In this document: piece by piece, positions 1 to 8,786 of the stretch | How the letters are laid out: each line of letters starts with the position of its first letter | Position numbering within the stretch: the stretch's first letter is position 1 | Origin: Streptomyces sp. NBC_01717 | GTDB taxonomy: Bacteria; Actinomycetota; Actinomycetes; Streptomycetales; Streptomycetaceae | Reading direction: 5' to 3' | Length of the DNA stretch: 64,000 nt | Assembly (NCBI RefSeq): GCF_036248255.1 | Contig: NZ_CP109178.1 | Coordinates: 2,604,001 to 2,668,000, forward strand | Program-made: the position numbers and the translations under genes | Notes under the pieces: generated by a model | What the model was told of the DNA's origin: nothing | What the model saw: the letters and a program-made list of their open reading frames with translations, nothing else | Databases searched by the model: none

Positions 1-246
1 GTGCAGCGCGGCGATGACGATCTGGGCCACGACCGCCAGCGCCCCGACGGCCGCCGTCAGTCCGGGGCCGGCGAACGCGGCGGTGAGCGCGGGCGCCGCG
101 ATGAGGAACGGACCGAGGTGGATGGTCTCCGGGGTGTTGATGTCGATCAGCGCTGTCGTCGCGATGATCGCGAGCGGCACGATGAGGAGTCCATGAGTAG
201 GGCGCCACGGAGAGGTGAAGCGGGTGACGCTGTGCCGGAAGCGCAT
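1..246 (-). CDS. Membrane PP2C/SpoIIE-type serine/threonine phosphatase, N-terminal part only
   Basis: Partial gene: 82 codons are visible and the rest lies beyond the left edge. The ATG at 246-244 is preceded by AGGAG. The product starts with a basic segment and then alternates hydrophobic stretches (LLIVPLAIIATTALIDI, GPFLIAAPALTAAFAGPGLT). This is the pattern of the membrane sensor region found ahead of PP2C phosphatase domains in many Streptomyces proteins, with the typical sequence IHLGPFLIAAPALTA. Such proteins usually dephosphorylate anti-anti-sigma factors. The catalytic domain is not in view, so the function is inferred from the N-terminus alone. Confidence 0.6.
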   Translation of the reverse strand, partial: MRFRHSVTRFTSPWRPTHGLLIVPLAIIATTALIDINTPETIHLGPFLIAAPALTAAFAGPGLTAAVGALAVVAQIVIAALH

Positions 247-320
247 ATCTCCTGCTTACACCTGTGATGTCCGGCTCGCCTCGTAGGTGGGTCCGGCCGC
301 TGCAGTCGACTCTCCCGGGT

Positions 321-674
321 TCAGCGCTCTTCGGTCAGCTGTGCGTCCAGTTCGTCGAAAAGCAGCTCGCCGTGGTCGATCTGACCGGTCCGGTACGCCG
401 ATCGCGCGACCAGATGCGCGGCGACCGGTCCGGTCATCAGCTGGAAGAACCCGATCAGCGCGAGCGTGGCGAGGTCCATGCCGCTGCGCAGGCGCAGTGC
501 GACTCCGGCGAGGACCAGCAGCAGGCCGAGACTCTGCGGCTTCGTCGCGGCGTGGCTGCGCGACAGGACGTCCGGCAGCCGCAGCATGCCGATCACCCCG
601 AGCAGGCAGATGGCCGCGCCCATGAAGACCAGTAGCGCACCGGTCGTGTCGACGATCTGGAGCCAGACGTTCAC
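321..674 (-). CDS. mrpG: Mrp Na+/H+ antiporter subunit G (MnhG/PhaG family)
   Basis: This 117-residue membrane protein starts at GTG 674-672, overlapping the mrpF stop by 4 bases. Three hydrophobic helices (residues about 8-28, 48-62 and 70-90) flank the family segment GMLRLPDVLSRSHAATK, which is diagnostic for MnhG/MrpG. The acidic tail (GELLFDELDAQLTEER) is cytoplasmic-looking. MrpG is one of the small subunits of the multi-subunit secondary Na+/H+ antiporter and has no known activity alone. It is the last gene of the mrpACDEFG operon. Confidence 0.93.
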   Translation of the reverse strand: MNVWLQIVDTTGALLVFMGAAICLLGVIGMLRLPDVLSRSHAATKPQSLGLLLVLAGVALRLRSGMDLATLALIGFFQLMTGPVAAHLVARSAYRTGQIDHGELLFDELDAQLTEER

Positions 675-1000
675 TCCGGTTCCTCCTCGGTCCTCGTCCG
701 GTCGCGTACGGCTTTCCTCGGCCGGTCGCGTACGGCGATGAAGCGGGCGATGCCCACCGAGCCGGTGAAGCCGAGAAAGGCCAGCACCAGCATGATCGGG
801 AAATAGAACGCGTCGCGTGCGACGGCGGACTTGGCGCCGAGGCCGGCGATGATGAGGGCGGCGCACACATCCAGCGAGATCGCCCGGTCCAGCATCGAGG
901 GGCCGCGCCAGATGCGGCCGAGCAGCGCCGCCCCGGCAATGACGAGCACCACCACGGCGGCGGTGAGAAGGACCCGGTCGACGGTCTCCGGAGCACTCAT
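671..1000 (-). CDS. mrpF: Mrp Na+/H+ antiporter subunit F (MnhF/PhaF family)
   Basis: The product has 109 residues with three predicted membrane helices (about 10-30, 38-58 and 64-90). It carries the family signature GPSMLDRAISLD and the following segment ALIIAGLGAKSAVARDAFYFPIMLVLAFLG (shown here as the run from residue about 48). The C-terminus is a short charged tail rich in Arg and Glu. The gene overlaps mrpE upstream and mrpG downstream by 4 bases each, which indicates translational coupling. MrpF is a structural component of the Mrp complex. Confidence 0.93.
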   Translation of the reverse strand: MSAPETVDRVLLTAAVVVLVIAGAALLGRIWRGPSMLDRAISLDVCAALIIAGLGAKSAVARDAFYFPIMLVLAFLGFTGSVGIARFIAVRDRPRKAVRDRTRTEEEPE

Positions 1001-1629
1001 GAGCCCGCCCCCGCCCCGTCCGTCCGCGGCGTCGGCGGTGGTGGTTCGGCCACCCGGACGATCTCGTCAGGGGTGCCGAAGGCCCGTACCGTCAGTTCCT
1101 CCAGCCGCCAGACGGAGCGCCGGGCCGCCTCGAGCACGGCGGGCCGGTCCGCGTCGAGGACGTGGACGAAGACGGTGGCCGTGGCACGGCGTACCTCGAC
1201 GACGGATCCGCCGGGCACGTTCGACACGGCGACGGCGGTCGCCGCGAGCATCAGGTCGGAGCGGCAGCGCAGCGGTACGGCGATGACGGCGGCCCGGTGC
1301 GGATGGTCGACGAAGATCTGCCGGGTGACCTTCACGCCCGAGGTGTACATGTCGTAGAGCAGATAACCGGCGAGCAGCACGATGCCCCACGGGTGGAGCC
1401 GGAGCCCGAGATCGACGCGGGGCAGCGGGAAGGCCAGACAGACCGCCACCGCGACGACGACGCCGGTCACCACATTGGCCCAGCTCAGACTGGACCAGAG
1501 CAGCACCCAGATGACGGTGAGCCAGGCGATCAGCGGAAGGTCGAGGACGCGCCGTCGACGGCCGGCGAATTCGCAGCTGAAGGGCGGCAGTTCCGGGTTC
1601 CGGTAGGACAGGGTGATCCAGCGTTTCAC
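997..1629 (-). CDS. mrpE: Mrp Na+/H+ antiporter subunit E (MnhE family)
   Basis: The product has 210 residues, somewhat longer than the usual 160. It begins with a charged segment and then hydrophobic helices near residues 32-50 and 52-70 (PLIAWLTVIWVLLWSSLSWANV). The region YDMYTSGVKVTRQIF followed by a predicted cytoplasmic alpha/beta domain (VPLRCRSDLMLAATAVAVSN, PGGSVVEV) matches MnhE. The extra C-terminal part is Pro-rich. Overlap with mrpD and mrpF is 4 bases on each side. The role is assembly or stability of the antiporter complex. Confidence 0.92.
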   Translation of the reverse strand: MKRWITLSYRNPELPPFSCEFAGRRRRVLDLPLIAWLTVIWVLLWSSLSWANVVTGVVVAVAVCLAFPLPRVDLGLRLHPWGIVLLAGYLLYDMYTSGVKVTRQIFVDHPHRAAVIAVPLRCRSDLMLAATAVAVSNVPGGSVVEVRRATATVFVHVLDADRPAVLEAARRSVWRLEELTVRAFGTPDEIVRVAEPPPPTPRTDGAGAGS

Positions 1630-3284
1630 CGGCCGAGCACCGCCTCGATGTAGGGGGAGCGTGCGAGGATTTCGGCGGCCGTGCGGTCGGTGTACGAGGT
1701 CAGCGGTCCGGCGAGCACGGTGAAGGAGAGCCCGAGGGCGACGGCTGCCGCAGTGGCGGCGGTCATGAGCGTCGGCAGCTTCGTCGTGGTGGTGACGGCA
1801 TGACCGTGGAGGGTGGCCGCGACCGCGAGCCCGGCGGGCTGGTGCCGGTGGAGGATCGGTTCGTCGCCGGTGCCGGGAATGCGGTCCGGGCCTTCGTCGG
1901 CGTCCTCGTCGCCGCCGTTCTCGTCGTCGGACTCCAGGACGGTGCCGTCCGCGGCCTGGCCGGGTGGTGCGGCCCGCCAGAACGCCAGGTTCCAGACCTT
2001 GGCCATCACGTACAGCGTCAGCAGGCTGGTCGCCACCGAGCCGACGACGAGGATCCAGGCCCAGACGCCGCCGTCGGCCACACCGGCTCGCATGAGGCCG
2101 AGCTTGCCGATGAAGCCGGACAGCGGCGGGATCCCGGCGAGGTTCATGGCGGGCACGAAGAAGAGGGCGGCGAGCAACGGGGCGGCTCTGGCCAGTCCGC
2201 CGATCCGGGTGAGTTCGGTGGTGCCGGTGCGGCGCTCGATCAGTCCGGCGACGAGGAACAGCGTCGTCTGGACGGTGATGTGATGGGCGACGTAGACGAT
2301 CGCGCCGCCGTACGCCTCGCGGGAGGCGAGGCCGATACCGAAGACCATGTAGCCGATGTGGCTGATGAGGATGAAGGAGAGCAGCCGCTTCAGGTCGGTC
2401 TGGGCGACGGCTCCGAGGATGCCGATCATCATCGAGGCGAGCGCGGCCGCCATCAGCAGGTCGCCGAGCCGGTTGCCGGGGAAGAGCAGGGTCTCCGTAC
2501 GGAGCATGCAGTAGATGCCGACCTTGGTGAGCAGGCCCGCGAAGACGGCGGTGACGGGGGCGGGTGCGGTGGGGTACGAGTCGGGGAGCCAGGCGGCGAG
2601 CGGGAACACGGCTGCCTTGATGGCGAACACGGTCAGCAGCATGGCCTGGATCAGGGTCTGTACGCCGAGCGGGAGTTCGCCCAGCCGCTGGGCCAGCTGG
2701 GCGAGGTTGGCGGTGCCGGTGGCCGCGTATGTCATGGCGATCGCGGTGAGGAACAGCATCGACGAGAAGAGCGAGATGATCACGTACGTGGAGCCGGCCC
2801 GCACCCGGGGGCCGGTGCCGCCGAGGGTGAGCAGCACGAAGCTCGCCACCAGCATGATCTCGAAGCCGACGTAGAGGTTGACGAGGTCACCGGCGAGGAA
2901 CGTGCAGGAGACTCCGGCGACCAGGATCAGATACGCGGGGTGGAAGACCGCCACGGGTGTCTCTTCGTCGCGGTCGGCCATGCCCTGGCCGAGGGAGTAG
3001 ACCAGCACGCAGAGGGTGACGGCCGAGGAGACGGTCAGCATCAGCCCGGACAGCCGGTCGGCGACCAGGGTGATGCCGAGGGGAGGGGCGAAGTCGCCGA
3101 GGTGGACGGTGAGGGGGCCGCCGGAGTCGGCAGCGATCATCAGGGCGACGGAGAGCGCGAGCACGGCGGTGAGCACGGCGACGCTGATCATGCGCTGGAA
3201 CTGTTTGAGCCGGGTGCCGAAGGCGAGGCTCAGGCCGGTGGCGCAGAGCGGCAGCAGCACCGGCAGCGGGACGAGTGCGTTCAC
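1626..3284 (-). CDS. mrpD: Mrp Na+/H+ antiporter subunit D (MnhD, proton-translocating type)
   Basis: The product has 552 residues and starts at GTG 3284-3282, overlapping the mrpC stop. It belongs to the NuoN/NuoL-type antiporter-like subunits. Around fourteen hydrophobic helices are visible, with the conserved membrane Lys regions KAAVFPLAAWLPDSYPTAP and HHITVQTTLFLVAGLIE typical of MrpD. Residues about 437-506, between the last helices, hold an unusual hydrophilic insertion. Its first part is acidic (SDDENGGDEDADEGPD) and the second is His-containing (HRHQPAG, LHGHAV). MrpD and MrpA form the two ion-translocating modules of the complex. Confidence 0.95.
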   Translation of the reverse strand: MNALVPLPVLLPLCATGLSLAFGTRLKQFQRMISVAVLTAVLALSVALMIAADSGGPLTVHLGDFAPPLGITLVADRLSGLMLTVSSAVTLCVLVYSLGQGMADRDEETPVAVFHPAYLILVAGVSCTFLAGDLVNLYVGFEIMLVASFVLLTLGGTGPRVRAGSTYVIISLFSSMLFLTAIAMTYAATGTANLAQLAQRLGELPLGVQTLIQAMLLTVFAIKAAVFPLAAWLPDSYPTAPAPVTAVFAGLLTKVGIYCMLRTETLLFPGNRLGDLLMAAALASMMIGILGAVAQTDLKRLLSFILISHIGYMVFGIGLASREAYGGAIVYVAHHITVQTTLFLVAGLIERRTGTTELTRIGGLARAAPLLAALFFVPAMNLAGIPPLSGFIGKLGLMRAGVADGGVWAWILVVGSVATSLLTLYVMAKVWNLAFWRAAPPGQAADGTVLESDDENGGDEDADEGPDRIPGTGDEPILHRHQPAGLAVAATLHGHAVTTTTKLPTLMTAATAAAVALGLSFTVLAGPLTSYTDRTAAEILARSPYIEAVLGR

Positions 3285-3892
3285 CCGGTGTCTCCTCGGT
3301 TCGCGTCCGCGGCAGGGGCTTCGGTACGGGCTTCGGCGTAGTCCTGCGGGTCGGCGCCCAGCACGTCGTGCCAGAGGTCTCCGCCGGCGTCCCGGCCGCG
3401 GGCCTGGAGGGCGCGGTCGGCGCGGAGCCGGGCCCGGAGGCGTTTGCGTTCCTCCCGGTACCGGGCGCGTTCCTCCGCCGTGCGTTCGGACGCGGACCGG
3501 TACTGCTCGCGCAGTTCGTCCCGCTCCCCCAGCACCTCGGCGCGCAGCGCGATACGCCGGTCCTCCAGGTCGTCGTGGACCTCGTCGGTACCGGTCAACT
3601 GGTGGCTGCGGTACGCCATCGCGAGGAGGAACGCCGTGGTGGCGAGCGTGATGACGATCGCGGTCAGAGCGATGGCCTGCGGCAGCGGGTCGGTGACCTG
3701 CCACAGCGGGACGCCGTACAGGAGGGGCGCCCTGCCCGCCGATCCCGTGGCGGACAGGACGAGCAGGTTGATGCCGTTGCCCGCGATCACCGCACCGAGC
3801 AGGATGCGGGTGAGGGGGCGGGTGAGCATGAGGATGCCGCCGACGGCACACAGCACGGCGGCCGTGGCCAGAAGAGAGGCGCTGACCGTCAT
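3281..3892 (-). CDS. mrpC: Mrp Na+/H+ antiporter subunit C with long C-terminal coiled-coil extension
   Basis: Residues 1-100 form the three-helix NuoK/MnhC domain. LLGAVIAGNGINLLVL carries the conserved helix-2 segment, and DPLPQAIALTAIVITLA is the MrpC/NuoK hallmark. MrpC proteins usually stop near residue 110-115. This one runs to 203 with an extremely charged tail (residues about 105-165, e.g. LGERDELREQYRSASERTAE) that should form a cytoplasmic coiled coil. The start is ATG 3892-3890, overlapping the mrpA stop. The role of the extension is unknown. Confidence 0.93.
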   Translation of the reverse strand: MTVSASLLATAAVLCAVGGILMLTRPLTRILLGAVIAGNGINLLVLSATGSAGRAPLLYGVPLWQVTDPLPQAIALTAIVITLATTAFLLAMAYRSHQLTGTDEVHDDLEDRRIALRAEVLGERDELREQYRSASERTAEERARYREERKRLRARLRADRALQARGRDAGGDLWHDVLGADPQDYAEARTEAPAADANRGDTG

Positions 3893-6873
3893 CCGGGTGC
3901 ACCTCCGGCCTCGGGCGCCGTGCCCGGTCCTGCTTCCGGATCGGGCTCGGCTCCCGGTCCCGCTTCCCCCGGGGGCGCCTTCTTCTCCCCCGCCGCGTTC
4001 TCCGCCGCGGCCTTCTCCGCGGCGGCCCGCTCGATCTGACGGTCGATCTTGGCTCCGAGTGCGCGCACGATGTCCAGCACCACGCCCAGCACCAGGAGGT
4101 ACACACCGAAGTCGAAGAGGACCGGCGTGCCCAGGTGGTACGGGCCGAACACGGGCAGCCGGCCGTGATATGTCCAGGCGTGCAGCACGGTTCCGTCGGC
4201 GAGGCCGAGCAGCGCCACTCCGGTGGAGATGAACAGCCCGAGGCCGGTGAAGAGCCCCGGCTGCAGCGGTGCGGCTTCGGCGAGTTCGAACCGGCCGCCC
4301 GCCAGATAGCGGGTGATCAGCCCGACACCGGCGACGAGTCCGGCGACGAACCCGCCGCCCGGCATGTTCTCGGCGCAGAACAGCAGGTAGACGGAGAGCA
4401 CCAGGATCGGATGGAACAGCAGCCGGGCCACGACCTCGAAGACGACCGACCGGTGTTCGGGGGCGAGCGTGGCGCCCGCCGCGAGCCAGCTCCGCTCGGG
4501 CGCGCCCTCGTCGCCGTGCGGAAGGCCGGTCAGTCCGCGCTCCGTCAGCGACCAGGCCGTACGCCCGGGGACCTCCTCGCGCAGCCCGGATCCGTCCGCC
4601 CGGCGGTGCAGATAGATCAGGCTGGTCACGCCGATCGCCGCGGCGGCGAGCACGGCGGACTCCCCCATCGTGTCCCAGGCCCGCAGGTCGACCAGGATGG
4701 TGGCGACCACGTCCTTGAGCCCGTGGTGCGCGGTCTCCTCGACCATGGCGGCCCCGGCGGGGTCGGCGGTACGTGCGGCCGCCGCGACCCACACCACCAC
4801 GCTCAAGGTGGCGGCCGCGGCCAGCGCCACAGGAATGCGTACCGCGCGCCGCCACGTACTGACCGACTCCTGGAAGTGCACCGGCATCCGCCGCAGCACC
4901 AGCACGAACACGACCATGGACACCGTCTCGACGCAGAACTGGGTGAGCGCCAGATCGGGGCCGCCCTGGACGACGAAGAGCAGCCCGGTGCCGTACCCCG
5001 TCAGCCCCGCCAGGACCACCGCCTTCATCCGGCGGCTGACGGTGAGGCAGAGAAGCGCGGCCGCGCAGGTCAGGACAGCCACGGCGCCCTGCAGCGGAAC
5101 GTCCCAGAGCCGCGGCGCCGAAGCCCCGTGCCACGGCCGGTCCACCCCCAGCACGGCGAGCTGTCCGGCGAGCATGACGAGCAGAGTGATGGCGAGATAG
5201 CCGGAGAGCGAGCCGCGCTGGACGAAGCCGGTGATCTCCAGCGAGGTCCGCTCCAGGCCGAGCAGCAGACGGCCGAAGACCCGGTCGGCGGTCGGCCAGG
5301 CGATCCGCCGGGAGAGCCGGGTCACGGTGGTACGCCCGGCGAAGAGCACCGCACCGCCGACCGTGGCGACGGCCGAGAGCAGCAGGGCGGTGCCGAACCC
5401 GTGCCAGAGCGCGAGGTGGTACGGATGCGCGGGTACGGGGAACTCGTCGGCGTACGCGCTGAGCAGCCGCTGGACCCGGCCGACGCCCGGCCCGAGCACC
5501 AGGCCGCAGAGCGCCAGCACGGCGGGCGGGGCGAGGAACGCCCAGCCGACCCGGTGCACCGGGGTGTCCTCGACGCCGGGTTTACGGGCGAACGCGCCCC
5601 AGACGAACCGTACGGCGTAGGCGACGGTCAGCGTCGAGCCCGCCACGGTGACGGCGAGCGCCCAGCGGTCCGCGGCGTCGCCGTGCAGCAGCGCGTCGAA
5701 CGCGGCCTCCTTCGCGGCGAATCCGAGCAGCGGGGGCAGTGCGGCCATGGACGCGGCGGCGAGCACGGCGACCGCGCAGACGTACGGCAGCGCCCGGCCG
5801 ACGCCCGAGAGTCTGCGCAGATCGCGGGTGCCCGCCGCATGGTCGACGATGCCGGTGACGAGGAACAGCGGTGCCTTGAACAGGGCGTGACTCAGAATCA
5901 TGACCGCGGCGGCGAGAGCGGCGTCGCGGTTGCCGATACCGGCGAGCAGGGTGAGGAAGCCGAGCTGGCTGACGGTACCGTAGGCGAGGACGAGCTTGAG
6001 GTCGTTCAGCCGAAGCGCCCGCCAGCCGCCGAGCAGCATGGTCGCTCCGCCGAGGACCAGGACGACGGGCCGCCATACGGGGACGTCGGCGAAGCCGGGC
6101 GCGAGGCGTGCCACCAGGTAGACACCGGCCTTGACCATGGCCGCGGCGTGCAGATAGGCGCTGACGGGGGTGGGGGCGGCCATGGCGTTCGGCAGCCAGA
6201 GGCTGAAGGGCCAGATCGCCGACTTCGACAGTGCTCCGCAAAGGATCAGAACCACGGCCACCGAGATGGCGAGGCTGGTGGCCGGCGGGTCGGCGACGAT
6301 CGCGGAGATCCGGTACGTGCCCGCCGCCTGACCGAGGATCAGGAAGCCGACAAGCATCGCCAGGCCGCCGAGCGTGGTCACGGTGAGCGCCTGGAGCGCG
6401 GAGCGGCGGCTGTGCTTCTGTTCGCTGCTGTACCCGATCAGCAGGTAGGAGAAGACTGTGGTCAGTTCCCAGAAGAGATAGAGCGTGATCAGGTCGTCGG
6501 CGAGGACCAGGCCGAGCATGGCACCCGCGAAGGCCAGCAGGTTCCCGGCGAAGCCGGCCAGTCGGGGGGCGTCGTCGGAGAAGTACGAGGCGCAGTACAG
6601 CAGGACGAGCGCGCCGATTCCGGCGGCGAGCAGCACCATGAGTTCGGCGAGCGCGTCGAGGCGCAGTTCGACGAAGACGTCGTACGCCGGCATCCACCGC
6701 CACGACCAGGTCACGGATCCGCCGGACGCCGCGGTGTTCCACTGCGTGGCCGCCCACACCGTGGCGGCCGCGGGCGGCAGCGCGAGCACGACGAACGCGC
6801 GGCTGCCGAGGCGCCGTACCAGCGGGGCCGCGCACGCGGCGAGGACGAAGTGGCAGACGATGAGCGCTGTCAT
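3889..6873 (-). CDS. mrpA: Mrp Na+/H+ antiporter subunit A fused to MrpB domain
   Basis: The product has 994 residues and is the first gene of the operon. Residues 1 to about 500 are the NuoL-like ion-translocating module: E136 lies in LYLFWELTTVFSYLL, and the membrane Lys/His region reads SHALFKAPLFLVTGIVDHA. Further helices and an MbhE-like part follow. An MrpB-type domain (LFHPILVLSVYLLFCAENMPG) lies near residues 830-950, so no separate mrpB is needed. The C-terminus ends in an Ala/Glu/Pro-rich low-complexity tail. The complex exports Na+ in exchange for H+ and supports alkaline pH and salt tolerance. Confidence 0.95.
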   Translation of the reverse strand: MTALIVCHFVLAACAAPLVRRLGSRAFVVLALPPAAATVWAATQWNTAASGGSVTWSWRWMPAYDVFVELRLDALAELMVLLAAGIGALVLLYCASYFSDDAPRLAGFAGNLLAFAGAMLGLVLADDLITLYLFWELTTVFSYLLIGYSSEQKHSRRSALQALTVTTLGGLAMLVGFLILGQAAGTYRISAIVADPPATSLAISVAVVLILCGALSKSAIWPFSLWLPNAMAAPTPVSAYLHAAAMVKAGVYLVARLAPGFADVPVWRPVVLVLGGATMLLGGWRALRLNDLKLVLAYGTVSQLGFLTLLAGIGNRDAALAAAVMILSHALFKAPLFLVTGIVDHAAGTRDLRRLSGVGRALPYVCAVAVLAAASMAALPPLLGFAAKEAAFDALLHGDAADRWALAVTVAGSTLTVAYAVRFVWGAFARKPGVEDTPVHRVGWAFLAPPAVLALCGLVLGPGVGRVQRLLSAYADEFPVPAHPYHLALWHGFGTALLLSAVATVGGAVLFAGRTTVTRLSRRIAWPTADRVFGRLLLGLERTSLEITGFVQRGSLSGYLAITLLVMLAGQLAVLGVDRPWHGASAPRLWDVPLQGAVAVLTCAAALLCLTVSRRMKAVVLAGLTGYGTGLLFVVQGGPDLALTQFCVETVSMVVFVLVLRRMPVHFQESVSTWRRAVRIPVALAAAATLSVVVWVAAAARTADPAGAAMVEETAHHGLKDVVATILVDLRAWDTMGESAVLAAAAIGVTSLIYLHRRADGSGLREEVPGRTAWSLTERGLTGLPHGDEGAPERSWLAAGATLAPEHRSVVFEVVARLLFHPILVLSVYLLFCAENMPGGGFVAGLVAGVGLITRYLAGGRFELAEAAPLQPGLFTGLGLFISTGVALLGLADGTVLHAWTYHGRLPVFGPYHLGTPVLFDFGVYLLVLGVVLDIVRALGAKIDRQIERAAAEKAAAENAAGEKKAPPGEAGPGAEPDPEAGPGTAPEAGGAPG

Positions 6874-7208
6874 ACGGCCCCGGTGGGCGTCCCGCGCCTG
6901 CCCGCGGGGGGCGTCCGGGGCTTGGGCGAAGCATCACGGGCATAGGGCACTGAATAGAGATATATCCCCCACCTCCTATCACCCGTACGGCGCGCCGCGC
7001 AGATGCAGGACACCGCTTCGGACGCGGCTGTACGCCGACCGTCACGTCCCCGCGTGCACAGGCTTCGCCAACTGGCGGGTGACGGTGCCGCGTCAGCCCG
7101 AGACGCGGGGGGTGGTGAGGGGTGCCACCGGCAAGGGCGCCGAGGCGCGACTCGCCTCGATCACCGACGAACCGATGTACCCGGCGGGATCACGCCCGTC
7201 CGGTCTCC
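6874..7208. other. Intergenic region upstream of the mrp operon (335 bp)
   Basis: No credible gene was found here. On the minus strand an A/T-rich island near 6955-6970 (reading GGGATATATCTCTATTCAG) stands out in otherwise GC-rich DNA. It lies about 90 bases upstream of the mrpA start, so it may include the mrp promoter. The remainder (about 7000-7200) is GC-rich and shows no recognisable domain in any frame. Confidence 0.4.
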
Positions 7209-7610
7209 TCACGGCAGTACGGCCATCCCGTCGAGCTCCACGAGAGCCTGTTCGTCCCAGAGCCGGGCCACCCCGACGACCGCCATCGCCGGGTAGTCGC
7301 GGCCCGCCAACCGCCGCCAGATCAGACCGAGTTCGGGGGCATGAGCGCGGTAGTCGGCGACGTCGGTGGCGTAGACGGTGACCCGGGCCAGATCGGCCGG
7401 GGAGCCACCGGCCGCGCGCAGTGCGACGAGCAGATTGGTGAGGGCCGTCGTGAACTGTTCGGGCAGTGTGTCGCCGATGACCTTGCCGTTCCGGTCAAGA
7501 GCCGTCTGCCCGGCCAGGAAGACCAGTTGACTGCCGGTGGCCGTGACGGCGTGCGAGAAGCCTGTGGGCGGGGACAGCTCGGCGGGATTGATTCGGTGGA
7601 TCGGACTCAT
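7209..7610 (-). CDS. RidA (YjgF/YER057c/UK114) family enamine/imine deaminase
   Basis: The product has 133 residues and starts at ATG 7610-7608, overlapping the acyl-CoA dehydrogenase stop by 4 bases. Features include the RidA-type strand segment LVFLAGQTALDRNGKVIG, the helix EQFTTALTNLLVALRAAGGSPADLARVTVYATD, read here as separate pieces of the RidA fold, and the C-terminal VVGVARLWDEQALVELDGMAV. RidA proteins hydrolyse reactive enamines/imines to ketones and ammonia. Its place in an aryl-CoA operon suggests a role on an amino-substituted ring intermediate. Specificity cannot be read from sequence. Confidence 0.88.
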   Translation of the reverse strand: MSPIHRINPAELSPPTGFSHAVTATGSQLVFLAGQTALDRNGKVIGDTLPEQFTTALTNLLVALRAAGGSPADLARVTVYATDVADYRAHAPELGLIWRRLAGRDYPAMAVVGVARLWDEQALVELDGMAVLP

Positions 7611-8767
7611 GCGGACGGCTCCTGGTTCCCGGACGGCTCCTGCTGCGCGGTCGGCGCCGTCGCGTACAGCTCCTTGGCGATGATCGTGCGCTGGACCTCG
7701 CTGGCCCCCTCGTAGATCCGCGGGGCGCGCACCTCCCGGTAGAGGTGTTCGAGCAGATGACCGCGCCGCAGCGCACGGGCGCCGTGCAGCTGGACGGCGG
7801 CGTCGACGACGTACTGCGCCGCCTCCGTGGCGTACAGCTTCGCCATCGCCGCTCTGCGCGGAACCCCCGGTTCCCCCGCGTCGTACGCCGCCGCGGCCGC
7901 GTACACCAGGAGCCGGGCGGCCTCGGTGCGGGTGGCCATTTCGGCGACCTGGTGCGAGACGGCCTGCAGATCCTTGAGTGGGCCGCCGAACGCGGTGCGT
8001 TGCGCGGTGTGGGCCAAGGTCGCGTCGAGGGCCGCGCGGGCCATGCCGACGGCGAAGGCGCCGACGCTGGGACGGAACAGGTTGAGGGTGTTCATGGCGA
8101 CCCGGAAGCCGCGGCCGGGTTCGCCGAGTACGTCGTCCGGGGTGACCGGCACCTCGTCGAAGGTCAGCGCGCCGATGGGGTGCGGGGAGAGCATGTCGAG
8201 CGCTGTGCCGGTCAGCCCCGGGCGGTCGGCGGGGACCAGGAACGCGGTGACGCCGCGGGCTCCGGCGCCGGGCGTCGTGCGGGCGAAGACGGTGTAGAAG
8301 TCGGCCTCGGGGGCGTTTGAGATCCAGCACTTCTCGCCGGTCAGCCGCCAGCCGTCCCGGGCGTGCGCCGCGCTGAGGGCGAGGGCCGCCGCGTCGGAGC
8401 CGGCGCCGGGCTCGCTGAGCGCGAAGGCTGCGACCGCGCGGCCCGCGCGGACTTCGGGGAGCCAGCGTTCACGGTGGGCCGGGGTACCCGCCTGGACCAA
8501 TGGGTACGAGCCGAGTCCTTGGAGGGCCAGCGCGGTCTCGGCCTCCGTGCAGCCGCGGGCCAGGGACTCGCGCAGCAGACAGAGGTCGAGGGCTCCGGAG
8601 GAGAACAGCCGGTCGAGCAGGCCCAGTTCACCGAGGGCGGCGACGAGTGCGCGGTTGACGTGACCCGGTTCGCCCTTCTCTGCGAGGGGGCGCAACTGCT
8701 GCTCGGCCAGGGCGCGCAGCTCCTCGCACCAGGCGGTCTGTGACGGATCGAGCGAGAATGCCGACAT
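7607..8767 (-). CDS. Acyl-CoA dehydrogenase family flavoenzyme
   Basis: The product has 386 residues. ATG 8767-8765 follows AGGAGAG at good spacing; an upstream in-frame extension lacks a ribosome site. Family motifs are FALSEPGAGSDAAAL (FAD/acyl binding), LTGEKCWISNAPEAD, and near the C-terminus QLHGARALRRGHLLEHLYRE followed by YEGASEVQRTIIAKEL. The Glu of YEGAS occupies the catalytic-base position of many family members. The enzyme introduces an alpha-beta double bond into an acyl-CoA using FAD. It is expressed divergently from the aryl-CoA ligase and together with RidA, so a cyclic acyl-CoA substrate is plausible. Confidence 0.9.
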   Translation of the reverse strand: MSAFSLDPSQTAWCEELRALAEQQLRPLAEKGEPGHVNRALVAALGELGLLDRLFSSGALDLCLLRESLARGCTEAETALALQGLGSYPLVQAGTPAHRERWLPEVRAGRAVAAFALSEPGAGSDAAALALSAAHARDGWRLTGEKCWISNAPEADFYTVFARTTPGAGARGVTAFLVPADRPGLTGTALDMLSPHPIGALTFDEVPVTPDDVLGEPGRGFRVAMNTLNLFRPSVGAFAVGMARAALDATLAHTAQRTAFGGPLKDLQAVSHQVAEMATRTEAARLLVYAAAAAYDAGEPGVPRRAAMAKLYATEAAQYVVDAAVQLHGARALRRGHLLEHLYREVRAPRIYEGASEVQRTIIAKELYATAPTAQQEPSGNQEPSA

Positions 8768-8786
8768 ACCGGCGCCTCTCCTGGAT

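Noticed and set aside
321..6873. Reading the antiporter operon as NADH dehydrogenase complex I
   Set aside because: MrpA and MrpD resemble NuoL/NuoN, but the MnhE, MnhF and MnhG subunits and gene order define an Mrp antiporter.
4135..6945. A 936-codon open frame on the plus strand opposite mrpA
   Set aside because: High GC keeps antisense frames open; composition is Gln/Glu/Gly/Arg-rich, no ribosome site or domain is seen, and mrpA on the other strand is unmistakable.
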